DNA of 64,000 nucleotides from Crotalaria pallida (Eukaryota; Streptophyta; Magnoliopsida; Fabales; Fabaceae): NCBI GenBank assembly GCA_037953625.1, contig CM075656.1, positions 89,857,001 through 89,921,000 on the forward strand, read 5' to 3'. The position numbers and the translations under genes are program-made. Below the pieces are notes generated by a model. That model was not told the origin of the DNA. It did no database searches and saw nothing but the letters and a program-made list of their open reading frames with translations. How positions within the stretch are numbered: the stretch's first letter is position 1; the number at the start of each line of letters is the position of its first letter. This document shows positions 35,251-48,609 of the stretch, in pieces.

Positions 35251-36538
35251 GCATTTTATAAGCAATATAACAACTACTCTTTTTTTATATTTTTAATATT
35301 ATATTTGTTTATGTATAGATGAGTATTAAATTAATGTATTTCTTATTTAGTTTATCGATGAAGTAACACGTTTTTTTTTTGTCCGAAGTAACACGTTTTT
35401 ATATACCATTATTACGTTTATTATGTTATTATGATTAATTTGGGTGGAATCAAAATTAAACTTTTTTTTTTATATTTTTTTGTTTGTTGGTAATATGAAT
35501 ATATTTAAGGATAGATCAAAATATTTCCTATTTCATGTGACATGATAATTTAGTATTTTTTGAATATAAATTATCATCTTTTTAATATGATTATCACATT
35601 CATTATTATTATTCTTATTTAAATATTTTGATATTTTTCATCGTTTATCTTATCTAAAGTTAATCATAAGATTTGATCATAAAATTCTTTATCCTAATTG
35701 TTCTAATCATCTTGAATTAATTTTTTTTTTCAATTTTTGAAATGTATGTACCTTTGTTTTTAATTTGTTACAGTTTTTTTTAAAGATTATAACAACTAAA
35801 GTATTTATCCATTGCAAACTTTTTACAAAATGATAATCATTATATTTAATCATATATCAATATTATTTGTAATGTTTGAAAAAATCTATACATTGCATTT
35901 TATAAGGAATATAACAACTACTTTTTTTTTAATATTTTTAATATTATATTTGTTTATGTATAGATGAGTATTAAATTAATGTATTTCTTATTTAGTTGAT
36001 CGATGAAGTAACATGTTTTTATATACCATTGTTACGTTTATTATGATATTATGATTAATTAGAGTGGAATCAAATTTTTTTTTTATATATTTTTTGTTTG
36101 ATGATATTATGAGTATATTTAAGGATAAATCAAAATATTTCCTATTTCATGGGACATGATAATTTAGTATTTTTTTGAATATAAATTATCATCTTTTTAA
36201 TATGATTATCACATTTATTATTATTATTATTTATATTTAAATATTTTGATATTTTTCATCGTTTATCTTATCTCAAGTTAATCATAAGATTTCATCCTAA
36301 ATTTTTTTATCCTAATTGTTTTTTCAATTTTTGAAATGTATATATGTACCTTTGTTTTTAATCAGTTACATTTTTTTGTAGAGATTATAACAACTAAAGT
36401 ATTTATCCATTGATCCAAGAGGGTTGGCCCTAGTGGGTAACAAAAAAAAAAGTATTTATCCATTTTAAACTTTTTACAAAATGATAATCATTATATTTAA
36501 TCATATATCCATATTATTTGTAATGTTTGAAAAAATCT
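35251..36538. repeat. Two tandem 644-bp units
   Basis: Unit 1 begins at 35251 and unit 2 at 35895, both with GCATTTTATAAGxAATATAA. They remain alignable to 'GTTTGAAAAAATCTATA' at 35874 and 36528. Unit 2 has an extra 38-bp insertion plus its target duplication, listed separately. Confidence 0.8.
36412..36449 (+). mobile_element. Truncated SINE insertion with empty site in the neighbouring repeat unit
   Basis: A 38-bp insertion ending in an A run is flanked by a perfect 15-bp duplication, AAGTATTTATCCATT (36397-36411 and 36450-36464). Unit 1 of the tandem repeat carries the same target once, uninterrupted, near 35800. The inserted GGGTTGGCCCTAGTGGGTAA resembles a Pol III A-box, so it is best read as a severely truncated SINE, mobilised after the 644-bp duplication. 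Confidence 0.65.
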
Positions 36539-38080
36539 ATATTTTATTAGTATTTAATTTGTTTTGCTTTTAAAAAAAATATTGGAATACTCTCAATTTC
36601 GATATTGAGATACTGATAAAATATTGTTTGGTTTAAAAATTGTCTAAGATAAAATCAAAAAATTAGCTCATAATAATAAATAATATAAAACTATATAAAA
36701 AAAATTTGTCATTTTTATAAGATATTCTACCTTTATTATAATATCTCGTATTCCATAATTTTATATTATATTAAAAATTTATATTTTTAAAAAACAGGAT
36801 ATAATACCTCCGTTTTTTAATATAAAACTTTTTATATTAATTATTATTTTTTCATAATTATTGTGATAAAAAAACAAATAAATTTATTTTGATAATAACA
36901 ATGACAACGGTGATGAATACGTGCAGTGAGATTGCAACTTATATGGTGACACATTGGAAGAGACGATGATTAAATTGCAAATTTCCCCTTTCGGATGTGT
37001 CACTTTTTAATTGAAGAGTAAGAAAAGAAAATAGTTGAAAAAAAAAAGAAAAAGTAAATAAAACTCGGGTCTAAACAAAAATATGGATTAACCTTATAGT
37101 CAAGTTGTGATGAAATCCTTTTCAAAGGCTAAACAAAAATGACAAAATTTTCAAGATTTTATCTGTTGACAAACCCCATCTCGAAAACATTGCATGAAGA
37201 AAATTTATCAAATTAAAGAAATAACAAAATAGATACGAATGAGACAATCAAAGAAAAATAAAGAAGCAAATAAATAGAACGACAGAATAGATAATAACAT
37301 TGTTGATTATTGAATTGGATGAACACAAGATGCTAACATAAATTTGGCTACCCGATTCAGATTATAAATTAAAAAAATTTCTACACGTAACCTTGCTAAT
37401 TTATTCTTCAATAGTGCTCGGGTTTTATGGTTCTTGTGAAGAGTAGCATGATTTGGAGTCCTTTTTGCTTCAAAAGTCCATGTAACTACCATAGAGTGTG
37501 TAGACTTGAGAAATTATCATATTTATAATTTGAAATATGTGATAATTAACTAAAAAGACATTTGGGTTTATCATGAACTCAAACATCATCTCTTTGGGTT
37601 TATCGATCTTTTTGAGGATAATGGTTTTTTTTTATTTTTTTTTACAAAATGAAGATAATGATTCCACATATTTCACACAGATAAATTATTTAATTTTAAA
37701 TATTAATTTTGGACAGATAATTTATTTAATTTTAAATTATAATTTTGATTAAAAACAATGTTATCTACCTACAAATGCTCTGGTGAGAGTATTCCTTAAG
37801 CGAACAAACGTGGTGCTTCGAAAAGATATACAAATGCTCTGGTGCGAGTATTCTTTAAGCGAACAAACGTGATGCGTCGAAAATGGATGTGTTTATATAA
37901 GTATAGTAGATTGGTTAATAGTAGTAATATTTAATACTAGCGGTAACAATGGATTTGGCAGTTTGACTTTATAACTTATCATTGTTTTCTCTCCCAACCA
38001 ACGTACTAAATACTTATCATTTAATTGGTTGCCACTTTTTCGTTAAAAGTGTCCTTTTTTTTTTTATTTTTAAGATTATA

Positions 38081-38354
38081 CTTCATCCCATTTTATTTTT
38101 AAGCAAAAATAATTAACTTCACATGTATCAAAAAAAGTTGGTTGAGTACATTTAATTTTCTCAAATTCATAAAAAAAATAGATTATTTTAGTAAACTTAC
38201 ATTGAGAATGAAACAAAAATTAAATGATTCAACCACTTTATTGATAGTATATCTTAGAAATGATTGTATTGGGAATAAAAAGTTAGTTAAATTTTGCTTA
38301 TGTTCAAGGCCATTAATGAGATTATTTTTTTCTTATAATTGAGACCGGAAGAAG
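38081..38354. mobile_element. Stowaway MITE
   Basis: TA-flanked element related to 28962-29233, with ends CTTCATCCCATTTTATTTTT and GAGACCGGAAGAAG. It is 274 bp. Confidence 0.65.
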
Positions 38355-38528
38355 TACTCCCTTCCATATTAAAGGTAATATTTTTTAAAAATTTTTGATC
38401 CTAATTATAAAATTTTATTTTAATTTTAATAACTTTTAATTATTTTTTAAAAATTATTTTTATTAAATTAACACTTTTTAGAATATCAATAACAATTACA
38501 GAGATAATTTTGGAAAAAAAATATATCA

Positions 38529-38836
38529 AGTGCTCATTTGGTGATAAGGACATAATATGATAGTTAAACAGAATATGATATGAGTATGATAACACTTTAT
38601 CATATCAAGTGTTTGATGTATATCAGATCGTGAAGATAATAGTATTAATGTGTGGGGGTAAAAAAGGAAAGCTGCACTATCATATTTGACATGTTTTTAA
38701 GCCAACTCTCAATGTAGGATAAAAAATACACTAAGTAGATGATATATCAACATGATAGTATTATTCCATCTTGCTAACTCACCAAATTCAAGATAGTAAG
38801 ACAATAAGATAACTATCTTTTCGCTAACAAGCCATA
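38529..38836. mobile_element. MITE related to 28320-28705
   Basis: The ends are AGTGCTCATTTGGTGATAAG on the left and, reversed, TATGGCTTGTTAGCGAAAAG on the right. The internal sequence is shared with 28320-28705 in opposite orientation. Borders are approximate. Confidence 0.45.
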
Positions 38837-39676
38837 AATATTTATATTTATAATATTACTAACAAAATAATCCACTTTCTTAATCGGCATACATTTTTTC
38901 GCAAAAATATTTGCCTTTTAGAGTCGAATTATAGTAGGTATCTATCAAAATTGTATCTACAATAACAAAGAAGATATAATAAAGTATTTCCTCGTATAAT
39001 ATAGTTATATATTGTTATATGTCCTTATTTTTTTTTTAAAAAAAATAACTTTTTGTAACAACCAAATCAAAATAAAGTATCTCTTATACGAGAAAATAGA
39101 TGGTCCTCTCAATTTATTTACTATATATTAAAATGTGTTTTTATCTTTTTAAACAACAAAATATGAAAAAGAAAGGTAACTTTATCTTCTTCTAAATATA
39201 TCAAACAAGAATATGATATATCAAACAAGAATATGATAAACATTGGGAAAAGAATAAAACCTTAACTCTAGAACTTCTCGCGAACTGGATTAATCGGCCC
39301 AATGGATTTGATACGAGGTTGCAAACCCAAAAACAGAACCTGATAGCATGACCAATGTTTACCCACCTTGCCTCTCCTACGTTCTCAAAATTCTGTATAT
39401 AGGTTTGCAAGTTCAAAACACTGCTTTAAAACCGAAAAATAAAGGTGTAAGAATCTTCCGTTTCCCGTGAGCATAGGTGTACTATTATGCATGAGATTCT
39501 TGTCTCTTTCAGTTAAGTTTAAAAAAGTTTAATTGAACAAATCAAAAATGTGTTAGTTAGACTTAAGCACGTTTCCCGTTACTACTTTTTTTCACTGAAG
39601 TGATGAGTGATGACAACACTGAACCTTTCTTCTTCATAAAATCTTTTCCACGAAAATTCTACCAATTCTCTTGAAA

Positions 39677-42600
39677 ATGCAAACCATTTGGTTTCCTCTC
39701 CTCACTCTCTCTCACTCCAACAATCTCTCATTTCCATATCCACTCCCTTCTTCTTCTTCCCCTCCATTTCCCTCTCCCACACGCTTCTCCACCTCCATTT
39801 CCATCCACCGCGGCACCGCTCGCCGGAATAACATTCTCCGATCATCTCCCAGCCACTCAACTTCTACTTCTACCTCTACCTCAACCATCGCCGTCGATAA
39901 CTCCGATTCTGCCGACTCCACCGCCTTCGAGATCCGTGCTCGCAACCGGATCGGCCTCCTTCAGGTCATCACCAGGGTTTTCAAGGTCCTCGGTCTCACC
40001 ATCGACAGAGCCGCCGTCGAATTCGACGGCGACTTCTTCGTCAAGAAGTTCTTCGTCACCGATTCCCATGGCAACAAGATCGAGGACTCTGAGAGCTTGG
40101 AGAGGATCAAACGAGCGTTGGCTGAGGCAATCGGCGGCGACGATGACGGAGCGGTTAAGGTTTCGAGGTCTACTTCGTCGGCGAACCGAGGGATCGTGGT
40201 GAGGAGGCCCGGATTGGTGGAAGCGTTCGGGGAGCGTAAGGCGAAAGCAGAGAGAATGTTTAATTTGATGGATCAGTTTCTGAAAAATGATCCTATCAGT
40301 CTTCAGAAGGATATCCTATATCATGTTGAGTACACGGTAGGAAGATCGCGGTTTAGTTTCGACGATTTCGAAGCGTATCAGGTAGCAACACAGTGCCTTT
40401 AAGCTTCATTGCTTTTAGTTTAGTATATTGTGTTTCACAGTAGTGCATTTTGGATTATGTATAAAGATTGTGATGATTTTTGAATTTTGAATGTTAAAGA
40501 TTTCAATATCCACGAGTAGTTCAATATCATTAGATTTAGAAAGGTGAGAAACTAGGTTCTCGCATAGTTAGTTACTAGTTCGTTAGACAGTGTAGTTTGT
40601 TATTTACTACTACAGTTTATTTTTAAACCTGGTATTTGTACTTATGGTTGACGAGTGAAGCCAGTAACTTAGGGTCCTCCACCATTTTGGAACTCCGAAC
40701 ACGTCTTTACGGATACACGAAAGTGAAGTCAAGCACACATTCAGATTTTGATTAAGATTAAGTTTAATTGAATGAAATCATGTTTTGGCTGGGAATTCAT
40801 AATATGGACTTACTCCAAGAGAAATCCTATTCGAAGAGAATGAGAAGTTGACTAGTTAAATTAAGTTTTTCATTAATTGCAAAATGTAGAAAGGATTAGT
40901 AACTGGCAGGGTAATTTTGCTGGTACATGTGTCGTTATTGAACTTCTTTTAGGAGTTTTTGAAGGAATATATTTTATATTGTGATTTATGCTTGCATTTA
41001 TTGCTGTGAACTTTGTTGTAGAAGAAACTTAGACTCCAAATATGGAAAGTATTTTAGCCTACTTTCATTCATATCTTAAATGGTTATCATCAGAAAATTG
41101 ATTTTGTTGTGTTATGGTATTTGTAGGCTTTGGCACATAGTGTAAGAGATCGGTTGATTGAACGCTGGCATGATACTCACATTTACTTTAAGAGGACCAA
41201 ACCTAAGCGCCTCTACTTTCTATCCCTTGAGTTTCTTATGGGTACTTAAACGATGCCCAAAATTAGATTGGCATGTTACAGTAAATCTCTGTGTTCAGCC
41301 TTAATTTCATGTTTATTTCTTTCTCCAAGTTAGTTTATATATCTATTTATGCTTGCAAGTTGGAAGCTGCAAGTATAAGTTTTGTGACTATATCTATGAT
41401 AAGAATACATTTAACTTTCTTTGTTGTTAGTTAATTATGAAATTCTATTCCACCAAATGAACAAAAGAGTAGAATTGATATTCAATTGTTTTCTCCCCTG
41501 AAAGAATTCATGAAACAATATCAGTTTAAAACTTAAAATGTGTATTCAAAGTCAGGTTAGATTCTGATTTAATAGTTTTGATGACAGTTCTATGAGGGAA
41601 CCTTGCTCAAATTTTTCAACAGTTTTGGGTCAAAGGGTCCTTTGATATCGCATGAAAAAGTATCTTTAAGCAAGTAGTGGAAATTTTTGGTCTATGTGGC
41701 ACCTGATATTAAGTTAAATTTCAGAAAGTAATGGTCATGGGCTTAATTGACTTTCATGTGATGGGGTGTGTTGGAATTCTCTCAAAATAGCCTATTATTT
41801 GACATCTGGAGTCTCCCAAAGACCCAAACTGTACTATAATTTTTTTTATATATATTTCCGTACATAGTCGGTCATAAGCCCAGATAAAAGATGAAGGTTG
41901 TGTTAGGCAGTCGACAGCCAACATAAAACTTTGTCGAATCTTACTAATGATATTTCTGTATATAATGTTGTAGTCTGATAAAGGAGTCTATATCCGCTGA
42001 ACTATTTAATGATGAACTGTTTCTTTGACTGTTTCTTTCATCTGGTGAATGTTTAGTTTGATTGTTGTGCTTGTGAAAGTCTACATCTGATGTTGTTCTT
42101 CTATCCAGTGCTGAAGAACACGTTTTATTTGGATATTAGGTCGTTCTTTGTCAAATAGTGTCATCAATCTTGGGATCCAGGATAAATATGCAGAGGCCCT
42201 AAACCAACTTGGATTTGAGTTTGAAGTATTAGCAGAGCAGGTGCTACTAATGTTTAATCTTATTTTCTTGTACTCTCCAGTCTATTGTTGTAATTGCTAT
42301 TACTCAGAGTGAGCATTCAAGGTGTTACGTATATATCCCTTAACATACATCTATTTGAGTTCTTTTTTTACTAGGAAGGAGATGCGGCCCTAGGAAATGG
42401 TGGCCTTGCTCGGCTTTCAGCATGCCAAATGGATTCTTTAGCAACTTTGGACTATCCTGCATGGGGGTATGCTTCTGGCTTTGTAAACTTTATCTAACAT
42501 TTTTGGAACATTGATATCTTCCTCATACATTTTCTTAGCTTTTTGGATTTTAAACATTTATATACTGTGAACTCTGAATTTGGCCGTATAACCTTGGATA

Positions 42601-45600
42601 TCTAATGCTCTTAACTCTTAAGTCTTAGCTCTTTGGCCACATTTAGTTATTATAATGCCCCAAAGCTTTTTCAAGTATCAAACAGTATTTATATAATTTG
42701 TATTTACAAAGCTAGCTATTTATTCAATAATAATGTGCCTAGATATCTTATTTTCAAAATCATTGTTCTCTGAGAGTGTCTTAATCCTAAAACAGTCAAT
42801 AATTCTTTTGACCAGCTATCCTTTAATAATTATGCCTCTAAAACCTTCAGCAACGAAGAGCATTGCATCATTTTGAGGAGTTAATTTTGTAGTGTTCATT
42901 CTCATGCTAATTTTGAGAATCCTACTGGATGGTGCTGAAACGGAGCAGGAAATAAAAGGGTGCTTATTTTTACTCTTTGCTGTATGAAAACAAATATGCA
43001 TGTTAACTAAATATTGCGTGCCATTAGCTGTGTTTTGTGGAATTGATATTCATTTTGCAGTTATGGGCTGCGTTATGAATATGGGTTGTTTCGTCAGATT
43101 ATTGTGGATGGCTTTCAACATGAGCAACCTGATTATTGGCTGAACTTTGGAAACCCTTGGGAGATAGAGCGGATACATGTAACATATGAAGTGAAGGTTT
43201 GCCAGGCTTCCATCTTTTCAGCCTTTGTTCCATTTTATGATTTTCTGTTGATTGCCTTTCTTTCACTTTCAAATCTAAAAACTACAAACTTTCTGTATCT
43301 CTATGTATTGGTGGATGGATTTAGTTCTATGGGACTGTTGAAGAAGTAGATATGAATGGAGAAAAACATAAAGTTTGGATCCCTGGAGAAACGGTAAGAT
43401 TAGTATTTTTAATCTGGTTTGAATAATACTCTTTTTGCGAAGAACATCTTTTGATTCTTTTCTAATAATTTTAGATTTATGACTACCGAAACCAGTTTAG
43501 CATTTGTTTTAGACTTGCGGAACATTTCGTATTTTGGGTGAGGAACCTGTTTCTCCTGAGAAGGTGGGCACAAGTTGAATTTGGTATTTGGTAATACTTT
43601 CCTCTAATTGCAGGTAGAAGCTGTGGCTTATGATAACCCGCTACCTGGTTATGGAACAAGAAATACCATCAACCTCCGGCTTTGGGCTGCTAAATCTAGT
43701 AACCAATTTGATTTGGTAATTTCTTCTATTAAGAATAATTGTCTGCTCCATTTTAAAGACCAGATTATGGGCACAATGGCATCGTAATATAAATGTAAGT
43801 AAATAAGAAATATCCAGGCATAATTTTGTGGCTTTCACTATTCAATTAAGGCTAGTAACAGGTCATTCTATTCCTCAGAGGGAACTTATCTTAGAATCAG
43901 ACGAGAGACCACCTACAATAGTCTATTCATATCATCATTTTCAGTTTAATTTCTCATATCTCTTTCTTTATATGGGTTTTGGGTGAACCATTGAACTCCT
44001 TTTCCTATTATTATTTTTAGGAGGCCTATAACACAGGAGACTACATTAATTCGGTTGTCAATAGACAAAGGGCTGAAACTATAAGCAATGTTTTATACCC
44101 CGACGACCGTTCTCATCAGGTATACATTTTCTTTTTGAAAAAAATAGTGATTTGGTTGTTGCAATTATCTGTTCGGAATTGGTTCTGATGCTCAATAAAG
44201 AAAGCTAGTGTCATCCAATTTTGTTAATGGTTTTATGGTTGTGGGAACCAGTGCCTCCCATCCTCCTTTTATTGAAGTTAGTTTCTTTAGTTCTGTCGTT
44301 TCAACATTGTAGTTTGTAGAATCTTTATGGAAGCATAGATTTTAGTTTACCCTCCCATGTCTTATGCAGTCGTATATAAATGATCGTACCTTTCAAAAAT
44401 TATCTCTATTCTCTCTTTTTCTTTTCTTTTTTGCTCACTACATAATTGTTTATAGAAATGATTATCTGCAATATATACGGGTGAAGGACCATTGAAGTAT
44501 TCAACCCCTCTTTTCATATTACTACTTTGAGTGTACTTTTCAGGGGAAGGAGCTGCGATTGAAACAACAATATTTCTTTGTCTCAGCATCTTTGCAGGAC
44601 ATCATCCGAAGGTTCAAAGAAGAAGCGCATAATAACTTTGATGAATTGCCAGAGAAGGTTCGATGTCTAATGTTTTGTACTTTCTGTATGTTTCGTACTT
44701 TCGTTATTAGTTGGTTTGTTGATCACTCTGTTGCAAGGCTATGTAGCAATCAATAATGCATATTTTTTTAATTACTTTTTTCATGTTCCATTGATTAGGT
44801 GAGAGGTTAGACCTTTCAAAGTGCTAGGTTATCGAGTGGCCATTTCTCCATTTCCAATTATTATTATTTTCTTAAAATGGTGAATCCTATCTGTTGGCTC
44901 AGTATATTTGTCCAAATGGATGTGGGTTAAATTTTATTGTATGTTAGCAGATCATTAGTGTCATGATTGTGTTCTCATTTCTGTTTTGCAACTTACATTA
45001 TGCTTTTCCTCATATTAGGTTTCTCTTCATCTAAATGATACCCATCCATCTCTTTCAATTGCTGAGGTTATGCGAGTATTAGTTGACGAAGAACATTTGG
45101 GCTGGAATAAAGCTTGGGCCATTGTATGCAAAATTTTCTCTTTTACAACTCACACAGTGGTAGCTGAAGGACTAGAGAAAATCCCCGCTGATCTGCTTGG
45201 CAGCCTTCTCCCTCGTCATTTGCAGGTATATTCACCAAGACACTTGGTTTTTGTATTTTATGTAGCATTCTTTTTCTTTTCTTTTCTTTTATTTTTTTTA
45301 TTTATAATTAACTGTAGCATTCTTCCATGTATAATATTTCGTAACAGTAAATTGAATGGCTGAAAACAGATGTGTTTAAGCCTTTATTCCTTTTTATTAC
45401 CTTTAATGTTTTGGGTAAAGCATGGGAACATTTGACTATATGGTGCACTTATTTTTCTAGGCATTTTTCCATGTTAAACAATAAACATCACCAACAGAGT
45501 TGAAATTTAGTTTGTCCTTTCTCATAAAAGTAATTCCTTAAATTTTTTTATTTTTTTTTGCAATGAAATTATTTATGAAATATTTTAAATTCCTTTTTTC

Positions 45601-48569
45601 AGATTTTATATGAAATAAATTCTCATTTTATGGAGGATTTGAAGAAAAGGATTGGTTTAGATTACAACCGATTGTCCCGGATGTCAATTGTTGAAGAAGG
45701 TGCCGTGAAGGTATTTTAGAAAAATCTGTCAGTTGTCTTGTTGCATTTGGTTGATTTATTTTTTTCATTTTCTTTATGAAAACTGAAATTGGATTGGACC
45801 ATCAATTAATCTCCAGTATTTTGTTTGAGTCTTGAAAATCAGGCTTATTTAATTGAGGCTCTGATATCAAATGAAAAACGTGCCCAGAAAGGTTGAGCTA
45901 TTAGGAATAGGACAACAGTGGACATCATAACAAATGCCGATTTACCATGTATTTCCATGGCACATTGGTGGCTTCAATGCCAACAGCAGGTTCCCTTTAA
46001 GTTCAGACAGGTTTTGCAACCCGATTGATCTGCACCGGCAGTGTTGTCCCCTTTGGAAGTTTGGGAAACAACTTGCGAACGTGGACTGGTAGAATTGGAA
46101 TATAGGCCATGTTTCTTGGATACATTACCCAATCTAGGAATGCCTTAAAAAGGGCAGGGTACTAAACGTTTGTTTCCTGGGTAACTCCCACTTATAACGT
46201 CACTTGCTCGAACTTTGCCTTCCACATGTTACACCCTTGTCACCTCTTAACCCAGCTAAAGTACCTACTTCGTGTATTTCAGTCACATCACATCACTAAC
46301 ACACTTGGCGAACCTGGCACCTATGCGATAGAAACCTTTCCCATTTATGCACTTTTGGCCATACATTGCATTCACCCATCAACTTGGACACTATAAATGT
46401 CCTTGCATTGCATCCATTAACTTGGACGCTCTGAGTAATCTGTGAATTAGTGGAGGAGTTTGTTGAAATTCATAATCATACAACTTAGAACAGTCTGTTC
46501 CTATAGGCTATAGCATTAGCTAATGTTCAAGCTGAATAAAAGATGTATGCTTCTGTATTTAATATTTATTATGTATGGTGGGATGACAATTTAAATCTAT
46601 TGAGAAAATGTTTGCAAATTCCAAGATCATGGTGCTTGCATTCTTGAATATCTTATTTATGGAAGTGTTTGTTTAATGTTTGCATGTTTACCTCATACAG
46701 TTTTTGGTGATTATGTATTGGATTTGCAGAGCATAAGAATGGCAAACTTGTCAATTGTTTGTTCCCATACTGTGAATGGTGTTTCAAAGTTACATTTAGA
46801 TACACTGAAAATAAGAACATTTAAGGTATGAATTTATCATGCCAAATTACTTCTTTATCCTTTTCACCTTGGCTGATTGTGAAATATAATTAAGTTCATG
46901 ATTCGACTTTGCAGGACTTCTATGAGTTATGGCCTGAAAAATTTCAATACAAGACAAATGGTGTAACCCAGGTAGAAAATTACAGTTACTATTACAGTCT
47001 TTGAAACTGTTGTTTGATTTTTTTTTTAATATAATATATGTGTGTGTGTGTGTGTCAGTGTGTGTGTGTGTGTGTGAGAGATCTCCTAGTATATGAAAGG
47101 ATTAACGTGACTTGCTCTTGAATTGGGCCATCTCTGTTGGAACGTGGAAGAATTACTAGTATTTTTTTATGTTTGTAATCGTAGTCTGTGTCTGGTGTAG
47201 AGGCTTCCGATAGAGATATCTGCCTCTAGTTTCCTTACATGGAATTTATTCCCTCCCTGCATGTAATCACTGTTGTTGGAAGATTTGTGTCTATTATGTC
47301 TTGAAATGGGCATTGACTATATAACTTAAAGATGCTGCCTCTACAAATACTTGTATATATTTCTCTTCAGAGTAAAAATCTGTTTGTGGAACTTGACAAT
47401 TGCATCTATTATTCTATGGAGCACATTAAAAGAAAAAAGAAAATTGTGCAACTACATGTGCGGCAACTAATATTCCAGTGAATTGATATTTGTCAGCGCC
47501 GGTGGATTGTGGTGAGCAATCCCAGTTTATGTCTTCTTATATCAAAATGGCTGGGGACTGAAGGTTGGATTCGTGATGCTGACCTTCTGATAGGATTGAG
47601 AGATCATGTTGACAATGCAGATTTCCATAGAGAATGGAAAATGGTAATTTCTCAAGCCTTAGTTATTGCTTGTGGAATTTCTTTGGATTAGGACTAAATA
47701 GATATGACCTGCTCTAATATATAATTCTGTACTTTTGATATTGTAGGTTAAAAAGGTTAACAAAATGAGGCTTGCTGAGTACATCGAAACGATGAGCGGT
47801 GTGAAGGTTTTAGTGAAATATTTTTACCTAAACTTTTTTTTCTCTTTCTTTACTATCATAAGTTAACCTTTTTTTGTCACTTTCTTATATGCAGGTCAGT
47901 TTGGATGCAATGTTTGATGTTCAGGTGAAGCGTATACATGAATACAAAAGACAGTTGCTTAATATATTTGGAATTATCCATAGATACGACTGTCTCAAGG
48001 TGAATTTTTAATCTCTGGAGCTAAAAAAACTTCTTCATAATAAATAAATGCTCATTTCAAGTGGCATAATAACTTTTTCCCTCTAAAATCAAAATACATT
48101 GTTGTTCCTTTACAATGTAAAAACCTTCTTTCATTAATTATTCCGCCCTTCTTCTTCTGTTTACTTGAGCAAGCATTTTTTTAGCTTTGCACCTAGGATA
48201 CATGGAGTTTGATGTGCTTTTGTCTCAGTTATGGTTTATATATGTAATCACCTACATATGTATATCTTTAGATACTGATTGTTACTATACATTTGTTGTT
48301 ACTGAGGCATCAACTAATATTTTGCATTTACTTGGTTTTTTTTGCAGAATTTGGACAAGAATGACAGGAGGAAAGTTGTACCCCGCGTTTGCATAATCGG
48401 AGGGAAAGCTGCTCCTGGTTATGAAATTGCAAAGAAGATTATTAAACTTTGTCATGCTGTAGCAGAAAAAATTAATAATGATACTGATATTGGAGATCTT
48501 CTGAAATTGGTAAGTTGCAAGTTACAACTGTTCTTTTGTGAAGGTTTTTTCATCACTCTTGTTTTTTCT

Positions 48570-48609
<40 letters not shown>

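Larger units (their letters stand above)
34792..37910 (-). mobile_element. Non-autonomous Helitron with internal 644-bp tandem repeat
   Basis: Read on the minus strand, the 5' end is TCTACTATACTTATATAAAC (starting at 37910, after a host A). The 3' end has the palindrome CCCGTACATTGCACGGGG about ten bases before GTAG (34792), followed by host T. This is the plant Helitron layout (5' TC; hairpin; CTRR, here with one change; A/T target). The interior is extremely AT-rich, contains two 644-bp direct repeats (35251 and 35895 onwards) and two 58-bp repeats near the 5' end (37778 and 37828), and encodes no Rep/helicase. Confidence 0.7.

Noticed and set aside
40382..40402. Alternative stop of the phosphorylase exon 1 frame shortly after 40381, suggesting a stand-alone ACT protein
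   Set aside because: A good donor at 40382 joins in phase to exon 2, and the residues before it already belong to the phosphorylase domain.
46000..46440. Less AT-rich stretch in phosphorylase intron 11 that might be an extra exon
   Set aside because: All frames contain stops and the flanking exons 11 and 12 join in phase without it.
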